A DNA stretch of 64,000 nt. Origin: an uncultured Prevotellaceae bacterium. GTDB lineage: Bacteria; Bacteroidota; Bacteroidia; Bacteroidales; Bacteroidaceae. The stretch covers positions 124,001 to 188,000 of the forward strand of contig CACYYG010000009.1 in assembly GCA_902778535.1 (NCBI GenBank), read 5' to 3'. The position numbers and the translations under genes are program-made. The notes under the pieces are model-generated. The model did no database searches, was not told the DNA's origin, and saw only the letters and a list, made by a program, of their open reading frames with translations. Within the stretch, counting starts at the first letter, position 1. The number at the start of each line of letters is the position of its first letter. Shown here one piece after another: positions 42,020 through 51,220 of the stretch.

Positions 42020-42442
42020 ATGTTACCAGTGATGTTTAAAAACAGTTGGTTCCCAACAGTATTTGACGATTTCCTGAACACTGATTTTATGCCTCGTGCC
42101 AACAGTACAGCACCCGCAGTCAATGTCAAGGAGAGCGAAAAGGCCTACACAATGGAACTTGCAGCCCCTGGCATTAAGAAAGAATATTGCCGTGTGGCCA
42201 TCAACGACGAGGGCAACCTTACCATCTCCATCGAGAACAAACAAGAGCACAAGAATGAGGACAAACACCATCACTATCTGCGCCGCGAGTTCAGCTACTC
42301 GAACTACGAGCAGAACTACGTGCTGCCAGATGATGTGGTGAAAGATCGGATCTCTGCCAAGGTCGAGGACGGTATCCTGACCATTACGATGCCGAAAACC
42401 GAGCCGAAGCAGAAGGTTACTAAGGCTATCGAGGTGTCATAA
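42020..42442 (+). CDS. Hsp20 small heat shock protein, copy 2
   Basis: 140 residues from the ATG at 42020, with AGGAGG at 42006-42011. Apart from the first 12 residues and about ten substitutions (for example KKEYCRVAIN for KKDYCRVGIN) it is identical to copy 1 at 27792. The crystallin core and the AKVEDGILTITMPK motif are intact. The leader (AACATACGTTAAACT), the TTGCAT-type promoter region and the 3' hairpin region are also related. A gene duplication, or two ends of a large repeat. Confidence 0.95.
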   Translation: MLPVMFKNSWFPTVFDDFLNTDFMPRANSTAPAVNVKESEKAYTMELAAPGIKKEYCRVAINDEGNLTISIENKQEHKNEDKHHHYLRREFSYSNYEQNYVLPDDVVKDRISAKVEDGILTITMPKTEPKQKVTKAIEVS

Positions 42443-42468
42443 ACGTGAATTCTGGTTTAACACATAGA

Positions 42469-42499
42469 GGGAGCAGCATCCATAGTGGAGGTTGCCCCT
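42469..42499 (+). terminator. degenerate hairpin after hsp20 copy 2
   Basis: A counterpart of the copy-1 terminator: GGGAGCAGC...GGTTGCCCC, then T-rich. The stem has lost several pairs. Confidence 0.5.
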
Positions 42500-42534
42500 T
42501 TTTTCTTGCTTGAATCATTTGTGTTTATGTTGTA

Positions 42535-44016
42535 CTACATTCCCAATCTATCCATCACATTCTCAGTATCAAAATCTGTAATGTTGGAATAGTTCAATCC
42601 AATGAGCGCATTGTGTATATGGAAATTTTTATCCTCCACTTGGTCCGTCGCTAAGTTAATTATATTGTCATAATGGGTATTGAAGTCATCAAGATTAACC
42701 AGCCATAATCTGTTTTGTTGTGCTTTCTCTTGTATTATTCTTGCAATACCTTCTTCATTATGCAGATAGAAATGTTCTGCATTTTTATTATCGTACCTTA
42801 CTTTGCCATCAGCCGTCATCTCTAATTTGTCGAATGGCTGAGCACAAATAGATATAATTGGCCCCATATCTAAATCGAATCTGGTCTGCATATTCGTAAT
42901 CAAGAACTTACGGCAGGTTGGACTATCAAGATAGTTCGTTGTGGTATCGATTCTTTCTTGACCATCGCTGTTTTCACCATACATGTCAAAATACTCATTT
43001 TGCGACATTGGCTTGACAAGTTTGCCATCGTCAAAGATTCCGTATCTTGCTTTTCCGTCAATATCAAAGCTGATGAAGTGACCAGTAAGACTATGCGTAT
43101 TGTTTTTACTTGCCTCTCCCAGGAAAACCGTCCCATTTTCCAAGAACTGTAGACCTATGAAGTTTCTGTCTTCTTTAGGCTGGCGTCCAACGGCAATCCT
43201 GCAAACCTCGGCTTCTACTGGTGATACCTGCAAGCCTTTTCCTGTTATTGATAAGTAAACGTCAGTAGCAAATGGTGACATATCTTTATACAGTTTTCCG
43301 TCTTTGTAGTAGCCAAAAGTAAACTGACCTTTAGCGAGCTTGAATCCCCAGCCATTTGGTTCCCCTTCTAATGCACAACCTGTATAAAGATAGTCTGGGT
43401 ACGATGCCCAAATGATGTTTCCAGTGCTCCCACCACGATAGAAAGAGCCAATTCTGGTATTCCCCTTTTCTTTAAAAAGCTTTATGCCATAGCCATTGGG
43501 CATACAGATGTCTCCCATTTGCAAAGCTTTCCCGCTATAGATAGATCCCTCCTTCAACGGAACATTCTTGACATCTGATACTCTCTCGCTTCCCTTGAAT
43601 AATCCGACAAGTGAATCGCTGAATTTGAAGTCTTCAACTATTTGTTTAATACCAAGAGTTGTCTCTTTCGGTTGAGTTCTGAAGGAAATGTGTTTTTTTA
43701 TTTCTTTAGTTTTGCCGCCAGGCAATATGAGACTTGCATTATAGAAATCATCTTCGTTAGGTTCCCAAAAATCATGCTCCTGCTCTGCAGATCGGGCACA
43801 ACTAATCAAGTATTTCTTGTTCTCTTCAGAAAACGGGAATATGAATATATCCGTTTCTTCAGTTTCGTTCATAGTATATTTTACATATTTCGTGCTAAAT
43901 AGTCTCATTATATGAGAAAGACCTCTATCCACCTTTACTGGATTTGCTTTTACTACAATAACGTGGCCGTCTGTGCCGCCATTGTTATCTTCAATGTCAA
44001 TTATTACATACTTCAT
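42535..44016 (-). CDS. hypothetical protein with MORN-like repeats
   Basis: 493 residues, no signal peptide. Between about 160 and 330 there are Gly/Tyr-rich units such as GNTRIGSFYRGGSTG, 'GQFTFGYYKDGKLYKDM' and 'GHFISFDIDGKARYGIFDDGKLVKPM', which resemble MORN-type beta-hairpin repeats. The N- and C-terminal parts are unknown. A -7 box TATTTTTG lies on the minus strand at 44033-44040, 16 bp before the start. It is separate from the operon at 47-60 kb and is AT-rich. Confidence 0.6.
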   Translation of the reverse strand: MKYVIIDIEDNNGGTDGHVIVVKANPVKVDRGLSHIMRLFSTKYVKYTMNETEETDIFIFPFSEENKKYLISCARSAEQEHDFWEPNEDDFYNASLILPGGKTKEIKKHISFRTQPKETTLGIKQIVEDFKFSDSLVGLFKGSERVSDVKNVPLKEGSIYSGKALQMGDICMPNGYGIKLFKEKGNTRIGSFYRGGSTGNIIWASYPDYLYTGCALEGEPNGWGFKLAKGQFTFGYYKDGKLYKDMSPFATDVYLSITGKGLQVSPVEAEVCRIAVGRQPKEDRNFIGLQFLENGTVFLGEASKNNTHSLTGHFISFDIDGKARYGIFDDGKLVKPMSQNEYFDMYGENSDGQERIDTTTNYLDSPTCRKFLITNMQTRFDLDMGPIISICAQPFDKLEMTADGKVRYDNKNAEHFYLHNEEGIARIIQEKAQQNRLWLVNLDDFNTHYDNIINLATDQVEDKNFHIHNALIGLNYSNITDFDTENVMDRLGM

Positions 44017-44032
44017 ATTCGTTGTTTTTTTG

Positions 44033-44040
44033 CAAAAATA
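44033..44040 (-). promoter_or_regulatory. -7 box for the gene at 42535
   Basis: TATTTTTG on the minus strand. Confidence 0.5.
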
Positions 44041-44056
44041 CTAATTTACCATCACT

Positions 44057-44236
44057 TTAACAAATAAGACTACTCCACAAGCCTTGTGAAATGTGCATTT
44101 TGTAGCCCATCATAGCTCGTGGCATGTAGGGTGATAGGGATGCCATCTTCTCATATCGGGCTATTCCCTTTATGAACTCCAGCAGTAACGGCATGTCCTG
44201 CCGTTCAGCCTGACGAATCACGACCTTAATCTTCAC
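44057..44236 (-). pseudogene. N-terminal fragment of a GNAT acetyltransferase
   Basis: On the minus strand, 59 codons (GTG start at 44236) read KIKVVIRQAERQDMPLLLE, then FIKGIARYEKM, the clear N-terminus of a GNAT acetyltransferase. After KM the frame diverges (ASLSPYMPRAMMGYK...) and stops at 44057, so strands beta2-beta5 and the acetyl-CoA loop are missing. It lies 8 bp downstream of the nitroreductase gene. Confidence 0.65.
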
Positions 44237-44243
44237 GGAGTTT

Positions 44244-44756
44244 TTATAGGTATGTTACTGTTTCCTCAATAGGTTTGCGGCTGTTGTGGTTGGCAAGCGG
44301 TCCTGCTCCTTCTGCTGCATAGCCGAGGGCGAGGCAGGTCAGAATCTCTTCATTCTCTGGCAGCTGGAAAGTTTCGGCCATCTTGTCTGGGTCGAAGAAA
44401 TTCACCCAGCAGCTATCCACGCCTACACTCTTTGCACAGAGCATCATGTGAGTGGTCACGATGGTGGCATCCTCAATGCCTGAGTCGTATTTCTGTCCGG
44501 GATAGGTAAACACGTTGTTCTTATCGAAGGCCACGATGAGCATAGTCGGAGCATCGTATCGACAAGGTGTGAGTGCATCGACTTTGTCCAGCCCTTCTGC
44601 CGACTGCACCACGTAGATATGCTGCTCCTGCAGGTTCTTGGCTGTCGGAGCCAATCGTCCAGCTTCCAGAATACTGTCTAATTGTTCCTTGCTGATCTGA
44701 CGCGAGTCAAAACTCTTGCAGGAATACCTGCTTCTTGCTAATTCTAAGAAATCCAT
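44244..44756 (-). CDS. nitroreductase family protein
   Basis: 170 residues from the ATG at 44756 (MDFLELARSRYSCKSF). FMN-binding Arg/Ser pattern RYSCKSF at the N-terminus, 'EAGRLAPTAKNLQEQHIYV' and, near the C-terminus, 'EEILTCLALGYAAEGAGPL', typical of the short nitroreductases. It probably reduces quinones or nitro compounds with NAD(P)H. The start at 44792 is less likely. A -7 box TAAATTTG lies on the minus strand at 44790-44797. Confidence 0.9.
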   Translation of the reverse strand: MDFLELARSRYSCKSFDSRQISKEQLDSILEAGRLAPTAKNLQEQHIYVVQSAEGLDKVDALTPCRYDAPTMLIVAFDKNNVFTYPGQKYDSGIEDATIVTTHMMLCAKSVGVDSCWVNFFDPDKMAETFQLPENEEILTCLALGYAAEGAGPLANHNSRKPIEETVTYL

Positions 44757-44789
44757 AATTATATTGTTTGAAAACTTATTATTTGCGCA

Positions 44790-44797
44790 CAAATTTA
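44790..44797 (-). promoter_or_regulatory. -7 box of the nitroreductase gene
   Basis: TAAATTTG on the minus strand, 33 bp before the start at 44756. Confidence 0.45.
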
Positions 44798-44893
44798 CGA
44801 AAAAAGTTGCTATTCTCGCTTAACTGCCATCAAATAAACGCCAGTTTTTATGCTATATTAGTTAAATCACGCATAATTCCGCTAAAAAATGAC

Positions 44894-44901
44894 TACCTTT
44901 G
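44894..44901 (+). promoter_or_regulatory. -7 box of the plus-strand trio
   Basis: TACCTTTG, 36 bp before the ATG at 44938. Confidence 0.55.
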
Positions 44902-44937
44902 CAATGAAATTATAACGGTAATTAATATAGAAAACAG

Positions 44938-45060
44938 ATGAAACAACTATATGCAAGGGTGACACAGGAGATACCCGAAAACGATGATAAGAAATCCCTC
45001 AATCACGAGCTGACATACGAGATTGAGGTTCCCAACATTAAGGACAAATACACAGTATAA
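44938..45060 (+). CDS. 40-residue microprotein
   Basis: MKQLYARVTQEIPENDDKK..., 40 residues, ending 16 bp before the next gene and behind a good -7 box. It is the first reading frame of a three-gene transcript, so it is likely translated. Unknown. Confidence 0.45.
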   Translation: MKQLYARVTQEIPENDDKKSLNHELTYEIEVPNIKDKYTV

Positions 45061-45076
45061 TCCTAATCAAGCTACA

Positions 45077-45886
45077 ATGACGGAAGACGAAAGCAAAAAG
45101 ATTCGGGTAGAACTTGACCACGAGCAAAAGGTCATTCACCTTAGATGTTGGTTTTATGACTTCAAAGGGGTTCTGATAGCAGAAGCCACAGAAGAGGATA
45201 AAAAGAAATACTACTGCGGCAAGTATATGACCTATCCCATCGTTGATGAAGACTGGGAAGTCCGTGAAGATGAATGTATACGAGATGGCCTCAGGTCTCT
45301 TATTGTTGGTAAAAGAGGAGATACGATACCCCTTATTAAGCTGCGTGAAGTATTTGACTACAATGCAGAAGAGCGTGACTGTGACTATTCAGATATCCTC
45401 ACTGATGTTGAACGCCACGGCATCACCGTTTCTAATCGTATGGAGGATAATCCACAGCAGGAACTCCCCGAAACGATTACGCTTGAAATAGACAAAATCA
45501 GGAAAGCTGAAGATATATACAGGATAGATTGTGACTGGGATGGGTATTATATACCCCGTAGGTTTTGCCATGTCGGGAAAGACGGCCAGTTGTATCAGCA
45601 CATTGAAGGGAAGGAGAATGAGACCAAAAACCAATATCTAAGAATAGTAAAGCAAATTGCAGATGATGTCAATAGTATCTCCTGGTTCTTCAACAAGCAT
45701 CATCTGAAGGTTCGTTGCCTAAGCGTTGTTTCTTATGATGAATCCCAAGTCGCCTCCGACCGGCGCATACCAGATGACTGGCACATTTCCATCAAGACGC
45801 TGGAGGATGATATCAACAGTGAGGTAGAACGTATGGAGGGAGAATTCCCCGATGACCACTATAAGCATAAACGCCCCATCTTATAA
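45077..45886 (+). CDS. hypothetical protein
   Basis: 269 residues from the ATG at 45077 (MTEDESKKIRVELDHEQKVIHLRC). No signal or membrane segment. A beta-rich N-terminal part, 'RIDCDWDGYYIPRRFCHVGKDGQLYQHIEGKENETKNQYL' in the middle and an acidic C-terminus. Family not recognised. It ends 2 bp before the TPR gene, so the two are coupled. Confidence 0.6.
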   Translation: MTEDESKKIRVELDHEQKVIHLRCWFYDFKGVLIAEATEEDKKKYYCGKYMTYPIVDEDWEVREDECIRDGLRSLIVGKRGDTIPLIKLREVFDYNAEERDCDYSDILTDVERHGITVSNRMEDNPQQELPETITLEIDKIRKAEDIYRIDCDWDGYYIPRRFCHVGKDGQLYQHIEGKENETKNQYLRIVKQIADDVNSISWFFNKHHLKVRCLSVVSYDESQVASDRRIPDDWHISIKTLEDDINSEVERMEGEFPDDHYKHKRPIL

Positions 45887-45888
45887 GT

Positions 45889-47151
45889 ATGTCTGAGATT
45901 AAAGAAACCACGGAGAATTACCTTCGGCTGGCACGCGATGCCGTCCAGCAGAAAGACTATGATACTGCCACTGACTATCTTCTCTCAGTGCTTCAGCTGG
46001 ACAAGAGCAACAGTGATGCTTATGGAATCATGGGTGACATTGCACTTTCAATGAAAGACTACAATGCAGCGGAAGGTCACTATTTCCGTCAGCTTGAGTT
46101 TGCTCCCAAGAGCTATGAAGCTCACAAGAATCTAGGTCGGTTGTATTGGAATCGTGCGGAGTACGACAATGCCATCAATGAGTTTAAGACGGCCATGCAA
46201 CAGGACCAAGAGCATAGTCACGGTGACCCATATCTGTATCTGGCGTCTATCTATTATATTCTCGGGCAATACGAAGTAGCATACGAATGGCTTTACCGTC
46301 TTTCCTTCGAGGTGATGACGCAGCAGCCCCAGTCCGATATGGATTTTTTCAACAAGGCATACTATGGTATTACCAGCACTATCAACGAAAAGCTGTCCAT
46401 CGACGATCTAGCCAGCCTTCTTCAACAGATAGAAGCCAAGTATAATGTCAGCATCACAACACAGCTTGTCGTTAATCCCGATGCGCCACTGATGCCATTC
46501 CGCAAGACAGGTAAGCAGAGTTATGAAATCGATTACGACCTTGATTCCAGTGACAAGTTCTACGAGGTACTCACATCATTGATACTGCTAGACAACTATC
46601 TTGGTGGAGGGCATTTTGACTTCCATCATTTCATGATGGTCACAGATGAAGGGAAAGAGCAATTCGAAGCTATGACCAGAAACACGATGGATGCCGATTC
46701 AACCCTGTCCATGGCCGATTTGCTTGACTATATGATGGTAGACTTACAGACTTCCCTGATTCGCATCTATACCGATGAGATTATCCACAACACCCCTGAG
46801 TTCAACAAATACCGCCCTATTCAATGGCTTGGAATGGGAAATGCCATCGGCCAGTCATACAACTATATCAGGAAGCTTGAACGTATCCATGCCCCTCGGA
46901 TTGTCATCTACGTCCACAAGGTGCTTTTGTACATGAAGTCTGGTCCGCTTTTTGACTATTTCAAGGCCAGCGACAGAAGGATTGATTTCCAGTCTGAACT
47001 AAAAGAGCACAAGATGGGACGCGCCATCTATTGTGACCATAAGGACATGAGAGATTCAGCAAAGCGCAGGGATTGGTCTGCATTATATCGTTCATTTGTT
47101 AACCAGATCTGCCCTCCCCTCCGCTATTACATCAAACTCGAAGAGATATAA
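45889..47151 (+). CDS. TPR protein with unknown C-terminal domain
   Basis: 420 residues, cytoplasmic. Residues 1-145 contain at least four TPR units (YLRLARDAVQQKDYDTATDYLLSVLQLD, 'AYGIMGDIALSMKDYNAAEGHYFRQLEFAP', 'AHKNLGRLYWNRAEYDNAINEFKTAMQQD', 'PYLYLASIYYILGQYEVAYEWL'). Residues 150-420 form a mixed domain with no recognised family. It may act as an adapter for the protein encoded just before. The gene trio 44938-47151 is the only plus-strand group between 42.5 and 64 kb. Confidence 0.75.
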   Translation: MSEIKETTENYLRLARDAVQQKDYDTATDYLLSVLQLDKSNSDAYGIMGDIALSMKDYNAAEGHYFRQLEFAPKSYEAHKNLGRLYWNRAEYDNAINEFKTAMQQDQEHSHGDPYLYLASIYYILGQYEVAYEWLYRLSFEVMTQQPQSDMDFFNKAYYGITSTINEKLSIDDLASLLQQIEAKYNVSITTQLVVNPDAPLMPFRKTGKQSYEIDYDLDSSDKFYEVLTSLILLDNYLGGGHFDFHHFMMVTDEGKEQFEAMTRNTMDADSTLSMADLLDYMMVDLQTSLIRIYTDEIIHNTPEFNKYRPIQWLGMGNAIGQSYNYIRKLERIHAPRIVIYVHKVLLYMKSGPLFDYFKASDRRIDFQSELKEHKMGRAIYCDHKDMRDSAKRRDWSALYRSFVNQICPPLRYYIKLEEI

Positions 47152-47328
47152 AACGCCACCTCATACTCAATTCCCTCGCGAACTAATGGGACTACATTCC
47201 CATGGCTTTAATGATATTACAGATTCCAGGTCATACCAGATGACTGTATATCGAGCGCATCGTCGTCCGGAACCTTGAAAGATATTCAGGGAACAGTCCT
47301 ACAATGTAGGCCTTTTCACTATATTCCT

Positions 47329-48372
47329 TCAATCTTCATGACAGTTATTCACACAAGCACTCATGGATTCAATCATTTCCTTGGTGATTTCTATGTATCT
47401 GTTCTGGAAAGCCCTATGACTGTTGATTGCGCCACAAGGTTTAATTTTTCTTGTTTTAAGCCAGTCGTTAAAAGCACCAATTAATTGTCTTTTGGCTGAA
47501 TACGCATTGTTATACAGTGATTCATACTCCTCCCATTGTCCTTCCATAAGATATTCGTTTGCTTCTTCAAAAGGTGTCGTGGTTTTCCAACATTTCTCAA
47601 CAGATTGTTTGAACGTGGTGACAGATTGTTGATAATTGTCTTTTATACCTCTTTCTACTTCTTTTATGTCATATACTCTCGGCGCAAAATGGCCCTGACA
47701 TAAATCGTTGGTTTTCTTCATGTCATTAAGGCGGCATTCCTCTATGGAATTTCTCATTGCGAGGGACATGGGGCCAGAACCGCTTCCGCCGAACCAATCC
47801 AATTGTACTTCCCTAATACAGAAATCATTCATTGCATGTTGAAGATTATCCCATGCTTGTATTTCTTTTTTTGACGTGCCATCATAGTCTATAATTTGCT
47901 GAGTAAAAACTGATGTCCGAAACATAAGGAATCGAAACTGCAATGAAAAGTTCACCATCATTCCTATTGTAGAAAGGTCTGCATCTTTTTCAAAAAACGT
48001 CTCTATTTCTAGAAGCATAGAGTCAGCCTTTATTGCATCAGGAAGATCTGCTCCTGCATGTATGGAGTCGAAAGCATGAATCAAAGTGTTCTTGCATTTT
48101 TCCGTCCATATAGCCCTGGCGTTATTAGCACCTTGTAAAGAGACAGAATCAATGTTCCATAAGACTTCAGCAATGTCTACCATTCCATGATTTATGGAAT
48201 CATGGTAGGGGAACCAATAAGCCAACCTTTCGCTATCTTCCTCTCTCTCATACTTTTTATCATTATTTCTTTTTCCATCGTTCAGCTGTTCTACTACATC
48301 CCTGTTCTTGTGTGAACAGGACAGGATACTCATAGTCAGAGCGGCTAAGGAAATAATAATCTTTTTTCTCAT
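47329..48372 (-). CDS. lipoprotein of unknown function
   Basis: 347 residues. The lipoprotein signal has lipobox LSC (SILSCSHKNRD). The mature part is helical, charged and rich in Met/Trp (for example 'AWDNLQHAMNDFCIREVQLDWFGGSGSGPMSLAMRNSIEECRL'). It is the last gene of the long operon, with a 92-bp gap to the gene before it. Family not recognised. Confidence 0.6.
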   Translation of the reverse strand: MRKKIIISLAALTMSILSCSHKNRDVVEQLNDGKRNNDKKYEREEDSERLAYWFPYHDSINHGMVDIAEVLWNIDSVSLQGANNARAIWTEKCKNTLIHAFDSIHAGADLPDAIKADSMLLEIETFFEKDADLSTIGMMVNFSLQFRFLMFRTSVFTQQIIDYDGTSKKEIQAWDNLQHAMNDFCIREVQLDWFGGSGSGPMSLAMRNSIEECRLNDMKKTNDLCQGHFAPRVYDIKEVERGIKDNYQQSVTTFKQSVEKCWKTTTPFEEANEYLMEGQWEEYESLYNNAYSAKRQLIGAFNDWLKTRKIKPCGAINSHRAFQNRYIEITKEMIESMSACVNNCHED

Positions 48373-48464
48373 AACCTTTTTATTTGTAATACTTTATGGA
48401 GTGCCAGGTGGTATGGGTAAATGTTCTTAGTTACATAGTTGGGCTAATCTTATGTTTGAAGACT

Positions 48465-49397
48465 TTAGAACATTATGCCGCACTCATAGCTGAAAAGTGT
48501 TTCTCGCTTAAACTCGAGAGCGCTTTCCAACTTATTGTTTTTGAATCGAATTTCAGTGTATTCCCTAATTAGGCCGCCAAATTCAGTCCAGAAGCAACAT
48601 GACACATAATAATTCCCGTTACCAATGTAAATTTCCGGATTCAAGGTGTAATTATATAATATTGACTTGTCTACATTTCTGCCACCAAAATGTCTGATGT
48701 TAGCAATGTCTTCCTTGGAATAGATATAGTCTCGGCGGTCGTAGTTAGCGTGCCACCATAATGGGAGGCTATGCCTTAGTCTTGTTAACAGATATGCCTG
48801 CCAGGCTCCCATTGGTGTTTCTTCAAATTCCAGGATTTCAAATACATCATAATTTAGAGTACCGTCACTGTTCTTGATAAAAAGCCTACTTACGGCACCT
48901 GAACCTTCCCGCTTACACTCTTGAACATCAAGATACATGCCAGATGGTGCTTTGACCTTGCTTAGAATCAAAGAAATGTTACGATAGTTCTTGTCCTTGA
49001 TAGTCTTTTGCAAAGAATGTGCTATGATGATATTCTCCTCTCCACACATGTTCCGATTACTCTTCACGGTCTTGGAGTAATCCCTCATGCATGACGCTTT
49101 CTGCTTCTTCACACTATTCTCTTTCTTTTTCCTTTCTTCTTCCATTTTCGTTGTCCTTTTTCTGTTTTTTGCTTTCTTAATGAGGATGTAAGGAACGAAG
49201 ACTAACACTAAAGGAGCAAATATGACCATCATTATGATGCCCCCCCATTCCACATATTTTTCCCTTTTATCTTTCTTCAAGTATTTCTCCAGGCTTTTCC
49301 GTTCTTTCCTGTTTTTCCTGTCTTGGAATAAGCTGATAATGTATAATATTAGCAGTATTATCCAAGAAACCACATAAATGTAAGTGAATATTTTCAT
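48465..49397 (-). CDS. membrane protein with cytoplasmic or periplasmic C-terminal domain
   Basis: 310 residues. Two hydrophobic helices (about 4-22, TYIYVVSWIILLILYIISLF; 52-72, WGGIIMMVIFAPLVLVFVPYIL) lie on either side of a lysine-rich loop. A long Lys/Arg region (75-115) precedes a beta-rich C-terminal half (LRHSLPLWWHANYDRRDYIYSK). No family recognised. It lies 19 bp after the preceding gene of the operon. Confidence 0.6.
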   Translation of the reverse strand: MKIFTYIYVVSWIILLILYIISLFQDRKNRKERKSLEKYLKKDKREKYVEWGGIIMMVIFAPLVLVFVPYILIKKAKNRKRTTKMEEERKKKENSVKKQKASCMRDYSKTVKSNRNMCGEENIIIAHSLQKTIKDKNYRNISLILSKVKAPSGMYLDVQECKREGSGAVSRLFIKNSDGTLNYDVFEILEFEETPMGAWQAYLLTRLRHSLPLWWHANYDRRDYIYSKEDIANIRHFGGRNVDKSILYNYTLNPEIYIGNGNYYVSCCFWTEFGGLIREYTEIRFKNNKLESALEFKRETLFSYECGIMF

Positions 49398-49416
49398 AAT
49401 CTCCTTTTCTTGATTG

Positions 49417-50601
49417 TTATTTATAATCTATGACTGTTGTATGAGGTGCTGATGTTCTCATGGCGAGGGTAATTGCTTCTCCGACCAATGCAAGATCGGA
49501 AAGAAGGTAATGGCTTTTCCCGAACCAGGTTATTGTGCTACCTGCAATCTCGGCAGTTTTCAATAGGCTGCATCTGAATTTCATATCACCTAAACTTGTT
49601 GCACATCCGATGGCAAAAGCAGTACCAGAAGGACTTAGGTTGAATATGATCGGCCCTGCATCAATATCCATGCCGAACAGGCAGGTTCGGTCGTAGTATT
49701 CTCTTATGCCAGTAAATGGAAACGTCTGTATGAAGTTTTTCTTTAGGCACTCATATTGTATCTTGGCAAATTCTGTGTCTATCAACGAAAGATAGTAGCA
49801 GTTCAATGCAGAATAAGACCCCTTCACTGGTAATACGATCCTTGTGCTGTCATCATATTCTACCAAGAATGAAGCGACCAAACCGGTTTCTTTATCAGTC
49901 CATTCATTCTTGGCTTTTTCCATCCATCTGTCAATTGTTGATTTGTATTCTCCATTACTGAGGTGTGAATAGTCTGAAAGCGCAACGATAGCGACGAACA
50001 TGTCTGGAATATAGATACACTCTTCCGGATATGTCTGGAGGTTCATCGACTTACTCTGGAGTATTCTCCGGTTCATTGTTTCACATATAGAGTGATATAG
50101 CTCGTCATATCTATTGTCCCCACCTATCTGTTTATACCTTCCAATCATCCATGCCAGGTGACTAAGGTAGGACACATGGCTTTTCTCTCCATCTAGGGTT
50201 TCCAATGGGTCTTCGTTCCATCGTGCTCTGTCGTATTCACGCAACTCTGGCGACATTGCAATGTCAATTATCTGACTTATGAACTTGATTGAAGTTTCTT
50301 TGTTCTGAGGATAGAGTATGGCGATGTTTGCTAATGCTGCCGATGTCATGGAACAGGTATATAAAGCCCATTCCCCTTGGAACTGCGCCCCTATGTTACT
50401 GGGCATTTCATCAAATAGTTCCTGCGGTGATGTTGCCACTTTGGATGTCAGATAGTTCGCACGCCGGATAATCTCCGCCTTTTCTCCTTCAAAAGAACCA
50501 TGCCCACTAGTTGCGCATGCAACCCATATTACTTTTGTTACTACTAAGAGTAGGATGATTGAAGTAATAATCATTAGCCTCCTTTTTGTTTTTCTTTGCA
50601 T
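49417..50601 (-). CDS. membrane-anchored alpha/alpha-toroid-like protein
   Basis: 394 residues. One N-terminal helix (about 9-28, LMIITSIILLLVVTKVIWVA) anchors an outer domain. Repeated helix pairs of the sort seen in six-hairpin enzymes follow: 'WALYTCSMTSAALANIAILYPQ', 'YLSHLAWMIGRYKQIGGDNRYDELYH', 'IPDMFVAIVALSDYSHL', and a Gly/Asp-rich end 'GMDIDAGPIIFNLSPSGTAFAIG'. The fold resembles linalool dehydratase or polysaccharide-acting enzymes, but no active site can be named with confidence. Middle of the long operon. Confidence 0.6.
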   Translation of the reverse strand: MQRKTKRRLMIITSIILLLVVTKVIWVACATSGHGSFEGEKAEIIRRANYLTSKVATSPQELFDEMPSNIGAQFQGEWALYTCSMTSAALANIAILYPQNKETSIKFISQIIDIAMSPELREYDRARWNEDPLETLDGEKSHVSYLSHLAWMIGRYKQIGGDNRYDELYHSICETMNRRILQSKSMNLQTYPEECIYIPDMFVAIVALSDYSHLSNGEYKSTIDRWMEKAKNEWTDKETGLVASFLVEYDDSTRIVLPVKGSYSALNCYYLSLIDTEFAKIQYECLKKNFIQTFPFTGIREYYDRTCLFGMDIDAGPIIFNLSPSGTAFAIGCATSLGDMKFRCSLLKTAEIAGSTITWFGKSHYLLSDLALVGEAITLAMRTSAPHTTVIDYK

Positions 50602-50620
50602 GTTCTTTTCAGCACTTATC

Positions 50621-51208
50621 TCACCACAACCTTAGTTCGGGATGTTCGGCTACTACTTGGAGTATTTCCTCTTTCGTCAATTCCGTATTCGTTTCTTCAT
50701 CCACTATTACACTGCGCACCGTATAGCCCGTTACTGTTTTCGTATCCTCGTTTACAAAGCTGTATACCGATGATGTGAGCATCTTCTCTGGCCAGTCCAC
50801 GAAGACAAAATTAATCAGCAAGCCTCCCGCTAGATATGGCTCCACATTCCACACGACGAACTTTCCTCCCAATTCCTGCTTGTAAGGCTCCAGCCCCTCG
50901 TCTCTTTCTTTTCCGCTATGGACGTCATCCAGATAACGTCGTAGTGTGCGGATATACTCATTGTCCAGCCAGTCTTTCTCTTGAAAACCCCCAAAGCGGA
51001 TGTCATTCAGAGGCTCTACAGTCCCTGTGTTTCCCGTATTCTCAGTTATATTCCGGGCACCATCACTCTCAGTTTCAGTAGTCTGAGTGACTACTTCGAC
51101 GCTTCCATTCTCATTTGTGAGCTTTGCCTCAGTTTTGTTCTGTCCGCAAGCAGCCAGGAACACAACAACTGTTGCACCAACGGCTTTAGATACAATTGTA
51201 TTTTTCAT
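50621..51208 (-). CDS. lipoprotein of unknown function
   Basis: 195 residues. The lipoprotein signal has lipobox LAAC. About 45 residues of polar linker (Thr/Glu/Asn-rich) precede a domain of about 130 residues with 'GGLLINFVFVDWPEKMLTSSVYSFVNEDTKTV', suggesting a beta sandwich or NTF2-like fold. No family recognised. Spacing to both neighbours is under 20 bp. Confidence 0.6.
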   Translation of the reverse strand: MKNTIVSKAVGATVVVFLAACGQNKTEAKLTNENGSVEVVTQTTETESDGARNITENTGNTGTVEPLNDIRFGGFQEKDWLDNEYIRTLRRYLDDVHSGKERDEGLEPYKQELGGKFVVWNVEPYLAGGLLINFVFVDWPEKMLTSSVYSFVNEDTKTVTGYTVRSVIVDEETNTELTKEEILQVVAEHPELRLW

Positions 51209-51220
51209 TGTCTTTTACTT

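Noticed and set aside
47300-47312. Short palindrome CCTACAATGTAGG after the TPR gene
   Set aside because: Too short and without a T tract to call an operator or terminator.
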